Positions 51,591-64,000 of a DNA stretch of 64,000 bases are shown piece after piece; the stretch's first letter is position 1, and the number at the start of each line of letters is the position of its first letter. Source of the DNA: Diplonema papillatum (Eukaryota > Euglenozoa > Diplonemea > Diplonemida > Diplonemidae); NCBI GenBank assembly GCA_030068145.1, contig JAPJBO010000320.1, positions 1 through 64,000 of the forward strand, read 5' to 3'. The notes beneath the pieces are model-generated. The model saw nothing but the letters and a program-made list of their open reading frames with translations, was not told the DNA's origin and ran no database searches. A program made the translations under genes and the position numbers.

Positions 51591-53621
51591 TGTGCTTTGT
51601 GTCTTCTGTGTTTTCTTTTACCCCTGAAAAGACAGGTTCGTGCGATTTTCCACGATACAAGACAAGAAAAAGAGGTGGGTGCAATTGTACGAGGAAACTG
51701 AACCGCCCTGCGTAGGACCTTCTGATTCATGATCATTTGCCAAATTGCCACCTGGAACCCACGGCCAGGATTTGGGTCCAGAGTTGTGCGGCCGACGAAA
51801 ACTGCAGTTTCCCTTTCTTCTTTCATTTACTAGGTACCCGTGCATATGATGGATAGCCAAACCCCCTTGACTAAGATGGATAACGGGCGAGAATGCCAAT
51901 CCATCTTAAACACAGGTTCCCCTGTGTAAGGTGACTACACTGTAGTACAGTGCCCCCGTGTTTAAGATGGATACTGCCAAATCAAATGTTTTTCATCCAT
52001 CTTATGCACGGGGGGGGGTAGGTACCAGGGAAAGCCTGCTACACGGGAGCCAAGCTTCACGTGTTCGGCGGTACTGCAGAGCCACGGGCAGTGTCTACCG
52101 ATTTCCCAAACTAAAGCATCAAGGCTTGGCGCACCTTGGGGCTTGGCGCTCGCACTGAACACAAGCTCGTCGAGACAGCCAGTCACAGGGCAGAGCGGAC
52201 GGACTGAGCTGCCTCCGACTCAAGCTTTGCAAGCTGTGGTTGACCATCACGTTCCTGGACCAGGGGCGGCCTTTTTCTTTTTCTTCTTTCTTCTTCTTTA
52301 TTTTATCCCCGCGAAAAATTCAGCTTCTGAGGCACTCAACTCCAGACGCAAGTGCAAGACTGACCAGGATTCCTCTGTGCTGGCTGGGCGGGGAAAAAAT
52401 ACTTTGAGAGCCGAGTCACCAACCGTCTTTTTTCTTGGCACGCTGATCAGATGATCCGCTTGCGAACACTCGCCGACAAGACCGGATCAACAGCATCCGA
52501 AGGCCAAACCAACTGCCTAGCCAACCGCTGCCTAGCAAACCGCTGCCTAGCCCACACTGGTCTGATCTGATACCGACTCCCATTGAATATTCGCTGCTAC
52601 AAATAAGATCTGCAGCCATCCATCCGTTCATGCGTCATCGATCGGCACTCAGTACCGACTGATTCATGTCGAATTGCTGCACTGTCGTCAATGTGTCGTC
52701 AAAGTGCCCACTTGGCACACAGGCCATGTGGCAGGTATGCAGTACGGTCAGAGCTAGCAGCGAGCGTGGCAAAGTTTATGGGCAACACCGCAGCCCCTTG
52801 CTATAGCAGTTCTCTTGCCCGAGACGCCTGCTGCTCTGGGTAGTCCTAGCCATGTCAAGTCCACTCTTGTGTGTCGGTGGCTTGAAAGGACTTAAAGGAC
52901 CGGAACACGGAGCAGCCAGCCTACTCTCGCCTTCCGCCCCCCCACCCCCGTGCTATAGCAGTTCTCTTGCCCGAGACGCCTGCTGCTCTGGGTAGTCCTA
53001 GCCATGTCAAGTCCACTCTTGTGTGTCGGTGGCTTGAAAGGACTTAAAGGACCGGAACACGGAGCAGCCAGCCTACTCTCGCCTTCCGCCCCCCCACCCC
53101 CGTGCTATAGCAGTTCTCTTGCCCGAGACGCCTGCTGCTCTGGGTAGTCCTAGCCATGTCAAGTCCACTCTTGTGTGTCGGTGGCTTGAAAGGACTTAAA
53201 GGACCGGAACACGGAGCAGCCAGCCTACTCTCGCCTTCCGCCCCCCCACCCCCGTGCTATAGCAGTTCTCTTGCCCGAGACGCCTGCTGCTCTGGGTAGT
53301 CCTAGCCATGTCAAGTCCACTCTTGTGTGTCGGTGGCTTGAAAGGACTTAAAGGACCGGAACACGGAGCAGCCAGCCTACTCTCGCCTTCCCCCCCGTGC
53401 TACAGCAGTTCTCTTGCCCGAGACGGATTCTCCTGATTAGGTCTACATACGCCCGCGGGAAGCAGTACAGAGGGAAAGGGTGCTCGAAAGTTGACGCTCC
53501 TGTTCACGGAGTCAAGGATGAAAAAGTTGAAAACGAAAACATGGTAGAAAGAAGGGCACCCCTCGCGGCGTGCTGAAAGCTGAAAAAAGGCACTTCTCCT
53601 CGCTTTTTTTCATTTCTTCTC
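51591..53621. repeat. Spacer with a hairpin and a 151-bp tandem repeat
   Basis: 51895-51972 has ATCCATCTTAAACAC facing GTGTTTAAGATGGAT. At 52801-53420 a unit beginning CTATAGCAGTTCTCTTGCCC repeats at 52801, 52954, 53105, 53256 and (partial) 53400, almost without change. 52440-52620 has CCGCTGCCTAGC repeats. No gene seen. Confidence 0.85.
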
Positions 53622-54398
53622 TTAGGCGGTGATTTCCTTCGCGCCGGCGTTGGCGAGGAAGTCGGAGTGCTCCTGGTACGGGTCCTTGAGGAGGCGGGTC
53701 TCCTCCCACAGGTCCGGGGTGAGGTATCCGTACGTCTTGCCCAGGGCGGCGAAGACAGCCTTCACGAAGTTACCCATGGTCTTCGTCTGGCCGATCGAGC
53801 ACGTGAAGCAGTCGTTTACTCCGGCGAGGGACAACAGCTTCTTCGACACCGGCGATCCGACCAGTCCAGTTCCCTTCGGGGCAGGGATCAAACGCACACG
53901 GACAGACCCGCACTTGCCAGTCACCTTGCACGGCACCGTGTGGGGGGCTCCAAGCTTCGTACCCCAGTATCCTCTCCTGACCGGGATCAAAGCAAGCTTC
54001 GCGAGAACGATGGCGGAACGCATCGCGTTGGCGACTTCCTTCGAGCACTTCACTCCAAGACCGATGTGTCCGTTGCTGTCTCCAACCACGACGAACGCCT
54101 TGAATCGGGTCCTCTCACCGGCGCTGGTGGCCTTCTGAACGGGCATGATCTTCATCACTTCGTCCTTCAGCTCGGTGTCCTTGAAGAAGTGGTCGATGAT
54201 CTGCGGCTCCTTGATGGGAAGGGAGTGGAGGTAGATCTCCTCGAGCTTGCGGATGCGGCCATCCTTCACCAACCTTCCGAGCTTGGTCACAGGCATCCAC
54301 TCTTCCTTCACTCTGTCGCCACCTCCTCTGCCTCCTCTCCTTCCTCTGCGGCCACGGCCGAATCCTCCCTTACCAGCCGGCTTCGGTGCGTCAGCCAT
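53622..54398 (-). CDS. RPS2: 40S ribosomal protein uS5 (RPS2), copy 2
   Basis: 258 aa, identical in protein to the other two copies; two bases differ from copy 1 and one from copy 3. The open frame runs 52 codons further upstream (to 54554). The ATG at 54398 is chosen because identity to the other copies starts exactly there, and a CTCCTGCAG acceptor lies about 20 bases upstream. The flank carries the second exon cassette (54658-55055). Confidence 0.97.
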   Translation of the reverse strand: MADAPKPAGKGGFGRGRRGRRGGRGGGDRVKEEWMPVTKLGRLVKDGRIRKLEEIYLHSLPIKEPQIIDHFFKDTELKDEVMKIMPVQKATSAGERTRFKAFVVVGDSNGHIGLGVKCSKEVANAMRSAIVLAKLALIPVRRGYWGTKLGAPHTVPCKVTGKCGSVRVRLIPAPKGTGLVGSPVSKKLLSLAGVNDCFTCSIGQTKTMGNFVKAVFAALGKTYGYLTPDLWEETRLLKDPYQEHSDFLANAGAKEITA

Positions 54399-54657
54399 TT
54401 TTGGTTCTTCTTTTTTCCCTGCAGGAGGATCTAGGGTAGTTGTTTCGTGATTGGTTTTAAGAGAAGCAGCGCTTGTCTTCACGCAAGGCATTCTGAAACT
54501 GGCTTTCACGAAGGTGTCGTCACAGCAACACAAGAGGCCTTCCGCCACTGACATTCTCTTCGTAATTGACCTGTTTCGTACAAGGGAGTTGAAGTATGGC
54601 TAAAGATAAAGTGGTGTCACCTGAGGGGGTAACTCAGGGCCGCCCACGTGATAGGCC

Positions 54658-55055
54658 GTTAAGCATTGAGTTCTTTTAAGTACATGAACCACGTGGATTA
54701 ACATGCACTGTCTTGAAAGTCAGGTTATCGGATGACGTCGTCACCTGCCATTGCGTCGTCAAGGTCGAGCATTTGTGGAGCTAGCGGGGTTTGGCTTTCT
54801 TGCGATTCCAAAGACTGAGTCGGCGAGTACGAGGGCGGGCAGGAGTGCCTGTTTTCCACTTTCGAGGGCATTGGTGTGCCCGTGGTTCCCGGTCGTTTCG
54901 GAGAGCTGCTTGCCCTCGGTACCTTCTTCTTCCTTCGATGCACCCCTGAGTCGGGTGTGGTCGCCTTCGTCTTCTTCCGTTTGCGGCCGGCGATCGCTAA
55001 GCATTGAGTTCTTTTTTAAGTACATGAACCACATGGAATAGCATGCACTGTTAAG
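54658..55055 (-). mobile_element. Exon-like cassette flanked by direct repeats, copy 2
   Basis: The same ~52-bp repeats (54658 and 55000) flank a minus-strand open segment, 54996-54725. It is nearly identical to copy 1 (HRRKKKVPRASSSPKRPGTT, ending DDAMAGDDVIR stop) but with ~30 more codons at the start (AIAGRKRKKTKATTPDSG) after a GCTTAG acceptor-like site. It has a Lys/Arg cluster like a nuclear localisation signal, then a Ser/Gln-rich acidic end. It sits upstream of RPS2 copy 2 in the same orientation. Confidence 0.6.
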
Positions 55056-56214
55056 CAGCGGCTGCCGGCTTATCTCGTGACACCTTTTATATGTACGTTA
55101 TAGAAAGAGTAGCGTTGGCACTCTTACAGGTTCGTTCCCTCGTAGCTCGCCGGGAACGGGCACTCCAGTGAAACTGGGTATGCTACCGGACATTCCGTAT
55201 CTTGCTTTGACAAGCTGGCTTCACGCAAGACGTGGGGCCTTCATCGACTGACCTTCGCGCCTTCACACACAAGGAGCCTTCGGCAATTGGCCTATACACA
55301 AGGTGGCTTTCACGTTCCGGGTCTTCGGCAACTTACCTATCTTCTATCAAGGGGCATTTCGTAAGTGGCCTTCACAAGCTGTCTTCACACAACCCAAGTC
55401 TTCGCAAAACATTTGTGCGGTCTAATATACAACACGGGCCTTCGGCTACTGACCGTTATCTCCTCACAACACTAGGGGCCTTCAGCAACTGACCTGTCCT
55501 CACACAAAGTGATCCATTCCGCAACGGCTGCGCTTTCGCGGAGCAGGAGGTGGTCTTCACACAAAACATTCACGTGCTGTCTTTATGCAACACGGGCCTT
55601 CGGCAACTGACCTTTATCTCTACAGGGCCTTCAGCAACTGACCTGTCCTCACACAAAGTGATCCATTCCGCAACGGCTGCGCTTTCGCGGAGCAGGAGGT
55701 GGTCTTCACACAAAATATTCACGTGCTGTCTTTATGCAACACGGGCCTTCGGCAACTGACCTTTATCTCTACACAACACTAGGGGCCTTCAGCAACTGAC
55801 CTGTCCTCACACAAAGTGATCCATTCCGCAACGGCTGCGCTTTCGGAGCAATAGATACTTTTAAGGGGCAACTTTTCTCGTATCCCACCGGCGCGACGTG
55901 TAACATTCTGCTGGCCTGTGCCAGACGCGCCTATCTGCTGAAGTGTGCCCTTTTTTCGCAGGAAATCGACTTGAACCAGAAAAGTGAAAGGCAAACTGCA
56001 GCGAGTTCAAGACCACAATGACGACTGACGCTTTCTCTCACCACGAGTTAAGGCATCGAAAAAGACACAGAAACATGGAAGTAGAACTGGGGAAAAAAAT
56101 GAAAAGGGGAAGGGACGAAGAGGGAAGAGAAAAAGAGGGCTCTCCGCCCACCCTCCACGCGTCTCTTCGCTCACTTTCCTTCCGTTTTTTTTTTGTTTTT
56201 TACGCTCTTTTTGT
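55056..56214. repeat. Spacer with ~150-180-bp repeat GGGCCTTCGGCAACTGACCT
   Basis: From about 55220 to 55850, units share GGGCCTTCGGCAACTGACC, CACACAAAGTGATCCATTCC and CGGAGCAGGAGGTGGTCTTC. Full copies start near 55435, 55590 and 55740, with older partial copies before. GAGCAGCGGCTGCCGGCTTA-like sequence at 55053 matches the 62-kb repeat. No gene seen. Confidence 0.75.
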
Positions 56215-56991
56215 TTAGGCGGTGATTTCCTTCGCGCCGGCGTTGGCGAGGAAGTCGGAGTGCTCCTGGTACGGGTCCTTGAGGAGGCGGGTCTCCTCCC
56301 ACAGGTCCGGGGTGAGGTATCCGTACGTCTTGCCCAGGGCGGCGAAGACAGCCTTCACGAAGTTACCCATGGTCTTCGTCTGGCCGATCGAGCACGTGAA
56401 GCAGTCGTTCACTCCGGCGAGGGACAACAGCTTCTTCGACACCGGCGATCCGACCAGTCCAGTTCCCTTCGGGGCAGGGATCAAACGCACACGGACAGAC
56501 CCGCACTTGCCAGTCACCTTGCACGGCACCGTGTGGGGGGCTCCAAGCTTCGTACCCCAGTATCCTCTCCTGACCGGGATCAAAGCAAGCTTCGCGAGAA
56601 CGATGGCGGAACGCATCGCGTTGGCGACTTCCTTCGAGCACTTCACTCCAAGACCGATGTGTCCGTTGCTGTCTCCAACCACGACGAACGCCTTGAATCG
56701 GGTCCTCTCACCGGCGCTGGTGGCCTTCTGAACGGGCATGATCTTCATCACTTCGTCCTTCAGCTCGGTGTCCTTGAAGAAGTGGTCGATGATCTGCGGC
56801 TCCTTGATGGGAAGGGAGTGGAGGTAGATCTCCTCGAGCTTGCGGATGCGGCCATCCTTCACCAACCTTCCGAGCTTGGTCACAGGCATCCACTCTTCCT
56901 TCACTCTGTCGCCACCTCCTCTGCCTCCTCTCCTTCCTCTGCGGCCACGGCCGAATCCTCCCTTACCAGCCGGCTTCGGTGCGTCAGCCAT
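56215..56991 (-). CDS. RPS2: 40S ribosomal protein uS5 (RPS2), copy 3
   Basis: 258 aa, protein identical to copies 1 and 2. As with them, sequence identity starts at the ATG and ends at the TAA. CACACCAG and CATCAG acceptor-like sites lie 20-35 bases upstream of the ATG. Three copies in 6.2 kb, all on the same strand, would raise dosage of a highly expressed gene. Confidence 0.97.
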   Translation of the reverse strand: MADAPKPAGKGGFGRGRRGRRGGRGGGDRVKEEWMPVTKLGRLVKDGRIRKLEEIYLHSLPIKEPQIIDHFFKDTELKDEVMKIMPVQKATSAGERTRFKAFVVVGDSNGHIGLGVKCSKEVANAMRSAIVLAKLALIPVRRGYWGTKLGAPHTVPCKVTGKCGSVRVRLIPAPKGTGLVGSPVSKKLLSLAGVNDCFTCSIGQTKTMGNFVKAVFAALGKTYGYLTPDLWEETRLLKDPYQEHSDFLANAGAKEITA

Positions 56992-57654
56992 TGTGTCTTT
57001 CTTTGTGGTACTGATGTCTTTTGACCTGGTGTGCTAGCTTCGTTTAACCGTGAATCTCATGATCAGGAGACCTACCCCCACGTTCTCGCTTTTTTCTTGC
57101 ATCAACCTATGACAATTCGTCTGAGAGAGAGAGTGGGAGGCCGCGGTCCCGTCACCGTGGGTGCTGGCATCAATGTTGAGAGAGAGAGAGACGAGTTGGA
57201 GTGCAGGGACCATCTCTCCGAGGAACTTCTTACCTCGGGCATATTTCGGACCGGCCGCGTTGCTGCCCTCAAACCTCGCACTCGTGCTTGCTAACAAGAA
57301 AGATAAACGGCAACCCAAGCTAGACCACTAAACTGCACTCAGTAAATTCCTACTTTGCAGATATTGTGGGTTTCTTACCTGAACTACCTAGAATCACTGT
57401 GAGCACACCACCAACTGGAGTTCGTTTGGAGCTGGTAAGTTAAATTGTATTCAAAAATTCGGCTCGTCGAATTTGCGATTTCAAAGTTAAACCGTAATAT
57501 ACTGCTATATTGTAATGTACTGCTACATTATAATTGGCCCCCCCCCCCCTGTAGGTCGTTCCGTCGGAGGCGCGGTGCAGGCTGCCCCGTCACCGAAGGT
57601 GACGGCGTACGTTTACTTTAAAATGACTAGTGATTGGCCTTACTAGTGCACCGT
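56992..57654. other. Intergenic, nothing recognised
   Basis: GA-rich run at 57120-57200 and TACTGCTATAT words near 57500; no exon supported. Confidence 0.45.
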
Positions 57655-58330
57655 GGGGGGGGGGGGGATTGCAAGAACGTGCTTGGAATGGGTATGTGAC
57701 CAACACCGCACTGGTCCCGTCTGAGCCGTGTTTCGGTCCTTTAAGCCACGGACACATAAGGCGGACCATCATCAGCGTGGAACCTGAGTGTCTGCAGACA
57801 GGACTGCGGTGTGAGTCTGGTTTGTCAGGCGGCTGTTCGTAGCTCGTCACAGCCAGGACCACCCGTGCTACTAGAGCACAGGCGAATCCGTCACGGGGAG
57901 AAGGCCCCTACAACCGTGTCTGAGCAATCAGTTAAAAAACTCAGGGCACTCGCCCTGATTGTGACTGCGACTCGCTAGGCAGCACTGACTTGTCTTCTTT
58001 TTACGGTGGCAATCTGCGAAGTAAACTCCGCAGAGCACAGTGGACATGGGGTTGCCGTGTGCAGCACCAATGGTAGAAGTACCAAAAGGAAAAGAGTGCG
58101 AGGAAGCAATCCTGCGTGCTGAGGGCAGCAAGTCGCGTTACGCGAAGTACCCTACTGGAATGGGGGGATTGCAAGAACGTGCTTGGAATGGGTATGTGCT
58201 CAACACCGCACTGGTCCCGTCTGCGCCGTGTTTCGGTCCTTTAAGCCACGGACACATAAGGCGGACCATCATCAGCGTGGAACCTGAGTGTCTGCAGACA
58301 GGACTGCGGTGTGAGTCTGGTTTGTGGGGG
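57655..58330. repeat. Two copies of the GATTGCAAGAACGTGCTTGG dispersed repeat
   Basis: 57665-57830 and 58165-58325 are near-identical (GGTCCCGTCTG, TTTCGGTCCTTTAAGCCACG, GGCGGACCATCATCAGCGTG). Shorter versions lie at 36548-36640 and 36970-37045, next to the TPR gene end. The DNA between (57940-58140) matches 45958-46150. Confidence 0.8.
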
Positions 58331-59150
58331 GGGGGTACCCACCCCCACCCAGGGTTAGCAACTTCGTTTTGGGTCTCAGGCTTAGTATCAGCACTGTGGG
58401 TCCCCCCTCCGTAGAGATTTCCCGCGGTACTTTAAATCGCCACACGATTTGGCGCAGCGCCGCAATGTCCAGGGTCATTGTCACGAGCCGGTGTCCCGGC
58501 ACGTTCACCGCGGTGGTGACGCATTGGCGGAAAGCTCCCGTCGTTATTCGGTTGAGGAGTATGCGGTCGATCCTCGTGCCCGATGTCCGGGCGCTAGTAA
58601 AGGTCGGTGGTGGTGGTGTGTCACCGGTACGCGCATGGTGCTTTCGTCCGTGTGTTAATCCCTGTGGTAATTTTTTTTTTCTGTCACCTTCGGCTTCATC
58701 CCTTGAACATGAAGCGAGACCAAAGGATCGTTAGGCCATGCTTTCACACCGAGGATCGGTACTGAAGATCGTGTATCGAGCAAGCTTTTACCCTTATGCT
58801 CTACGCGAGATTTCTGTCCCGCTGAGCTTGCCTTAGGACACCTGCGTTAATGTGCATATAAGTCGAACTTTGAGTGCGTGAGCCCCTCCGAAGAAAGGTC
58901 CATCACACTAGTTCCAGGCTACTTAGCCCGGGTCTCTGGGTCGCGTCCCCCTCCTTCTCTTGGTCGCCTGGTCTTGTGTCTTCTGCCTCAAAAAGGAGAA
59001 AAAAAAAAAGCAAGCAAGGGTTTCCTTGCTTCGGATAGCGTTCTATCGGTTGCGCGTGTTGTTGGTGTTTTTGTTTTCTTTCTCTCCATGGCCAGCGGAG
59101 GATCGTCGCGTTTCTGAAGAGGGCTAGACGTGAGAGGAGAAAAGAACAAG
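58331..59150. other. Intergenic, nothing recognised
   Basis: No tandem repeat or splice-supported exon. 58990-59110 resembles 59600-59690 in part (CGTTCTATCGG and GATCGTCGCGTTTC words). Confidence 0.4.
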
Positions 59151-59600
59151 ACCCCATGCCCCCGCCACGCATTGAAGTCGGCAGGTAATGAAGTCGGCAG
59201 GTAACTGTGAGCGCCAGTGACACCTACACAGTGGACTGGTCAAACTGAGGATGCCACCGGATGTGAATCTGGACGTTGCCATTCGCAGAAGCTAGTCGAG
59301 GTCCGTTAGATCCGATGTCCCAATGCCCCGCCACGCATTGAAGTCGCCAGGTAACTGTGAAGCGCCAGTGACATTTACACAGTGGGCTGGTCAAAGTGAG
59401 GAAGCCACTGGATGTGAACTTGGACGTTGCCATTCGCAGAAACTAGTCGAGGTCCGTTAGATCCGATGTCCCAATGCCCCCACCACGCATTGAGGTCGCC
59501 AGGTAACTGTGAAGCGCCAGTGACAGTCAAACTGAGGAAGCCACCGGATGTGAACTTGGACGCTCAGAAGCAAGTCGTGGTCCGTTAGATCCGTGTCGGA
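59150..59600. repeat. ~150-bp tandem repeat, three copies
   Basis: CCCCGCCACGCATTGAAGTC to GTCCGTTAGATCCGATGTCC repeats at about 59158, 59322 and 59475, the last with a deletion of TTGCCATTCGCAG. Confidence 0.8.
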
Positions 59601-60110
59601 CTCTGTTCTATCGGAGTAGTGCGTATTGTTGGTTTATTGCAGCAAACGATCGTCGCGTTTCGAGAGAGGCTAGACTGAGGAGGGAAGAACAAGACCCGAC
59701 CAGGCTCTGAGGCTGCAGCAGGTAGCCTGTGAAGTACCAGCGACACCCGCACCGGTCGAGAAACACGCCAAAATCGTCCACGTGGGCTTCGTACGTGGAT
59801 TGACAGCGGCGGGCAACGCGATGCAGTTGCAGGCGATACTCTCGCATTTTGGTGCTGGATACAAGCGAATTCGTGTGGATTTTGCGGAAAGTCGCTTGCC
59901 ACACGTTTTCATTCCCGCATGCACTCCCCGCAACTGATAAGGGGGGTCCGCCGTGGATTCATCATTCCATTCGTTCTTCAGCGTTCGGAGGGGCTGTGTC
60001 CTCGATCATTTCTCTACGGCCGATAACTTTTCTCCAATAATAATGAACAATGACCACGGAATCGGAATGTTTTGGTAATGATCCTGCAGCAGGTTCACAC
60101 GGTAGGAGTC
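59600..60110. other. Intergenic, nothing recognised
   Basis: No exon or tandem structure supported. Confidence 0.4.
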
Positions 60111-60114
60111 CGGC

Positions 60115-60910
60115 CTTAGAAGCTGAAGCTGGAGCTGAAGCTGGAGCAGCTGGAGCTGAAGCTGGAGCTGAAGCTGGAGCTGAAGCTGGAGCTGAAGCTG
60201 GAGCTGAAGCTGGAGCTGAAGCTGGAGCTGAAGCTGGAGCTGAAGCTGGAGCTGAAGCTGGAGCTGAAGCTGGAGCTGAAGCTGGAGCTGAAGCTGGAGC
60301 TGAAGCTGGAGCTGAAGCTGGAGCTGAAGCTGGAGCTGAAGCTGGAGCTGAAGCTGAAGCTGGAGCTGAAGCTGGAGCTGAAGCTGGAGCTGAAGCTGGA
60401 GCTGAAGCTGGAGCTGAAGCTGGAGCTGAAGCTGGAGCTGAAGCTGGAGCTGAAGCTGGAGCTGAAGCTGGAGCTGAAGCTGGAGCTGAAGCTGGAGCTG
60501 AAGCTGGAGCTGAAGCTGGAGCTGAAGCTGGAGCTGAAGCTGGAGCTGAAGCTGGAGCTGAAGCTGGAGCTGAAGCTGGAGCTGAAGCTGGAGCTGAAGC
60601 TGGAGCTGAAGCTGGAGCTGAAGCTGGAGCTGAAGCTGAAGCTGGAGCTGAAGCTGGAGCTGAAGCTGGAGCTGAAGCTGAAGCTGGAGCTGAAGCTGGA
60701 GCTGAAGCTGGAGCTGAAGCTGGAGCTGAAGCTGGAGCTGAAGCTGGAGCTGAAGCTGAAGCTGGAGCTGAAGCTGGAGCTGAAGCTGGAGCTGAAGCTG
60801 GAGCTGAAGCTGGAGCTGAAGCTGAAGCTGGAGCTGAAACTGGAGCTGAAGCTGGAGCTAAAGCTGGAGCTAAAGCTGGAGCTGAAGCTGAAGCTGGAGC
60901 TGAAGCAGGA
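60115..60910. repeat. 12-bp minisatellite AGCTGAAGCTGG, about 66 units
   Basis: Nearly perfect repeats with occasional 6-bp slips (GAAGCTGAAGCT). They keep frames open as EAGA repeats (plus) or Ser/Phe-rich repeats (minus), which I do not regard as genes. The unit matches AGCTTCTGAGGCTGGA-type words at the edge of the dispersed hairpin repeat that follows, so it may have grown from it. Confidence 0.9.
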
Positions 60911-60914
60911 CTTC

Positions 60915-61030
60915 GAAAAGCGGGTGCCCCACCCGCTTTTCGGGTGTGGATTTACACGCGCTTTGGTTGTGGCACACCCGCTTTTCGGGTGTGACTCGGG
61001 CACGCCCGAAAGAGCTTCTGAGGCTGGACC
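60915..61030 (+). repeat. Dispersed hairpin repeat, copy 3
   Basis: CACCCGCTTTTCGGGTG occurs twice around TTTACACGCGCTTTGGTTGT, then GACTCGGGCACGCCCG and CTTCTGAGGCTGGACC; same order as at 25325-25445. Confidence 0.8.
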
Positions 61031-61144
61031 CCCCCGTGTGATCAGATTTGCTACGGCTTTTTTCACGTAGCGTGTGCGAACGTGTTGTTGCCAAGAACGA
61101 GATTCCCAAACTCCATCCTGCACCGTACACGTGGAACAACAGAC

Positions 61145-61320
61145 ATATCTGAGCCCTCTTGATAGACCGTGATAGACGGAAGAATACAACACCGGGCAAT
61201 TCGATGCAGCTCTGGGGACTAGGGATGGACCTGATAGACCGTGGTGGACCGTGATTCACTGTGATAAACAGCGGCAGGCACTTCGATGCAGTTTCAAGAG
61301 ATAGGGACGGACCGGCTCAA
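61145..61320 (+). repeat. Dispersed repeat shared with the foldback element (28258-28435)
   Basis: CCCTCTTGATAGACCGTGAT to AGATAGGGACGGACCGGCTC is about 95% alike in the two places. Here it abuts the AAA ATPase stop codon. Confidence 0.85.
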
Positions 61321-61322
61321 TA

Positions 61323-64000
<2,678 letters not shown>

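Noticed and set aside
53622..54554. An N-terminally extended RPS2 (310 aa) from copy 2
   Set aside because: The extra 52 codons are absent from the other copies, lie across a good acceptor-like AG, and identity begins exactly at the internal ATG.
58040..58414. Plus-strand ORF starting MDMGLPCAAPMVEV
   Set aside because: It runs through two different dispersed repeats, and the partner copy at 46.05 kb does not keep the frame.
60050..61192. EAGA-repeat protein (plus) and Ser/Phe-repeat protein (minus)
   Set aside because: Both are readings of the 12-bp minisatellite; neither flank has coding character.

Overview
The window comes from the nuclear genome of a unicellular eukaryote. Evidence for this is spliced genes with GT-AG introns, a STE11-type (MAPKKK) kinase, a cytosolic ribosomal protein uS5 (RPS2), a TPR protein and a meiotic-clade AAA ATPase, all with GC-rich codons and set in repeat-rich non-coding DNA. 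The lineage cannot be fixed from sequence alone. All ten well-supported genes, and one low-complexity ORF of uncertain function, lie on the minus strand, as in genomes with directional gene clusters. The G-rich tract at 8.5-8.85 kb contains TTAGGG-like units, and a tyrosine-recombinase-type (DIRS/VIPER-like) reverse transcriptase-RNase H fragment lies at 43.6-44.6 kb. These features would fit a euglenozoan such as a diplonemid, but that is inference only.

Layout. 0-6 kb: a two-exon kelch/MAPKKK fusion gene whose intron carries four copies of the start of its own second exon. 6-11 kb: non-coding DNA with 21-bp repeat arrays around a telomere-like tract, then a 138-bp repeat. 11.4-13.3 kb: an AlkB-like dioxygenase gene with a second copy of its 3' end. 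14.5-15.8 kb: a gene with L..RL..L motifs that runs directly into a 37-bp minisatellite. 16-19.3 kb: poly-C, a 216-bp TG tract and a decayed plus-strand coding fragment. 19.4-22.1 kb: a GT77-type glycosyltransferase gene with three extra copies of its 3' end. 22-26 kb: repeats and a 295-bp MITE. 26.3-26.8 kb: a small membrane protein with two degraded partial copies. 27.9-30.6 kb: a nested-palindrome (foldback) element followed by a 20-bp repeat array. 31-36 kb: mostly gene-poor, with a foldback at 31 kb and a candidate plus-strand terminal exon. 37.1-40.0 kb: a TPR gene of at least four exons. 40.0-45.7 kb: GGT-rich arrays, three solo element ends and the reverse transcriptase fragment. 46.2-49.4 kb: a repeat-containing acidic protein gene with an upstream partial duplicate. 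50.8-57.0 kb: three RPS2 genes. 59-61 kb: minisatellites. 61.3 kb to the end: the 3' part of an AAA ATPase gene, its intron filled by 175-bp repeats.

The most unusual theme is that nearly every gene here has tandem partial copies of one of its own exon ends. In two genes the copies lie inside the intron and carry a working-looking splice acceptor, a few codons of authentic exon, and then a stop codon. The three RPS2 copies show the opposite pattern: the coding regions are almost identical, and similarity ends at the start and stop codons.
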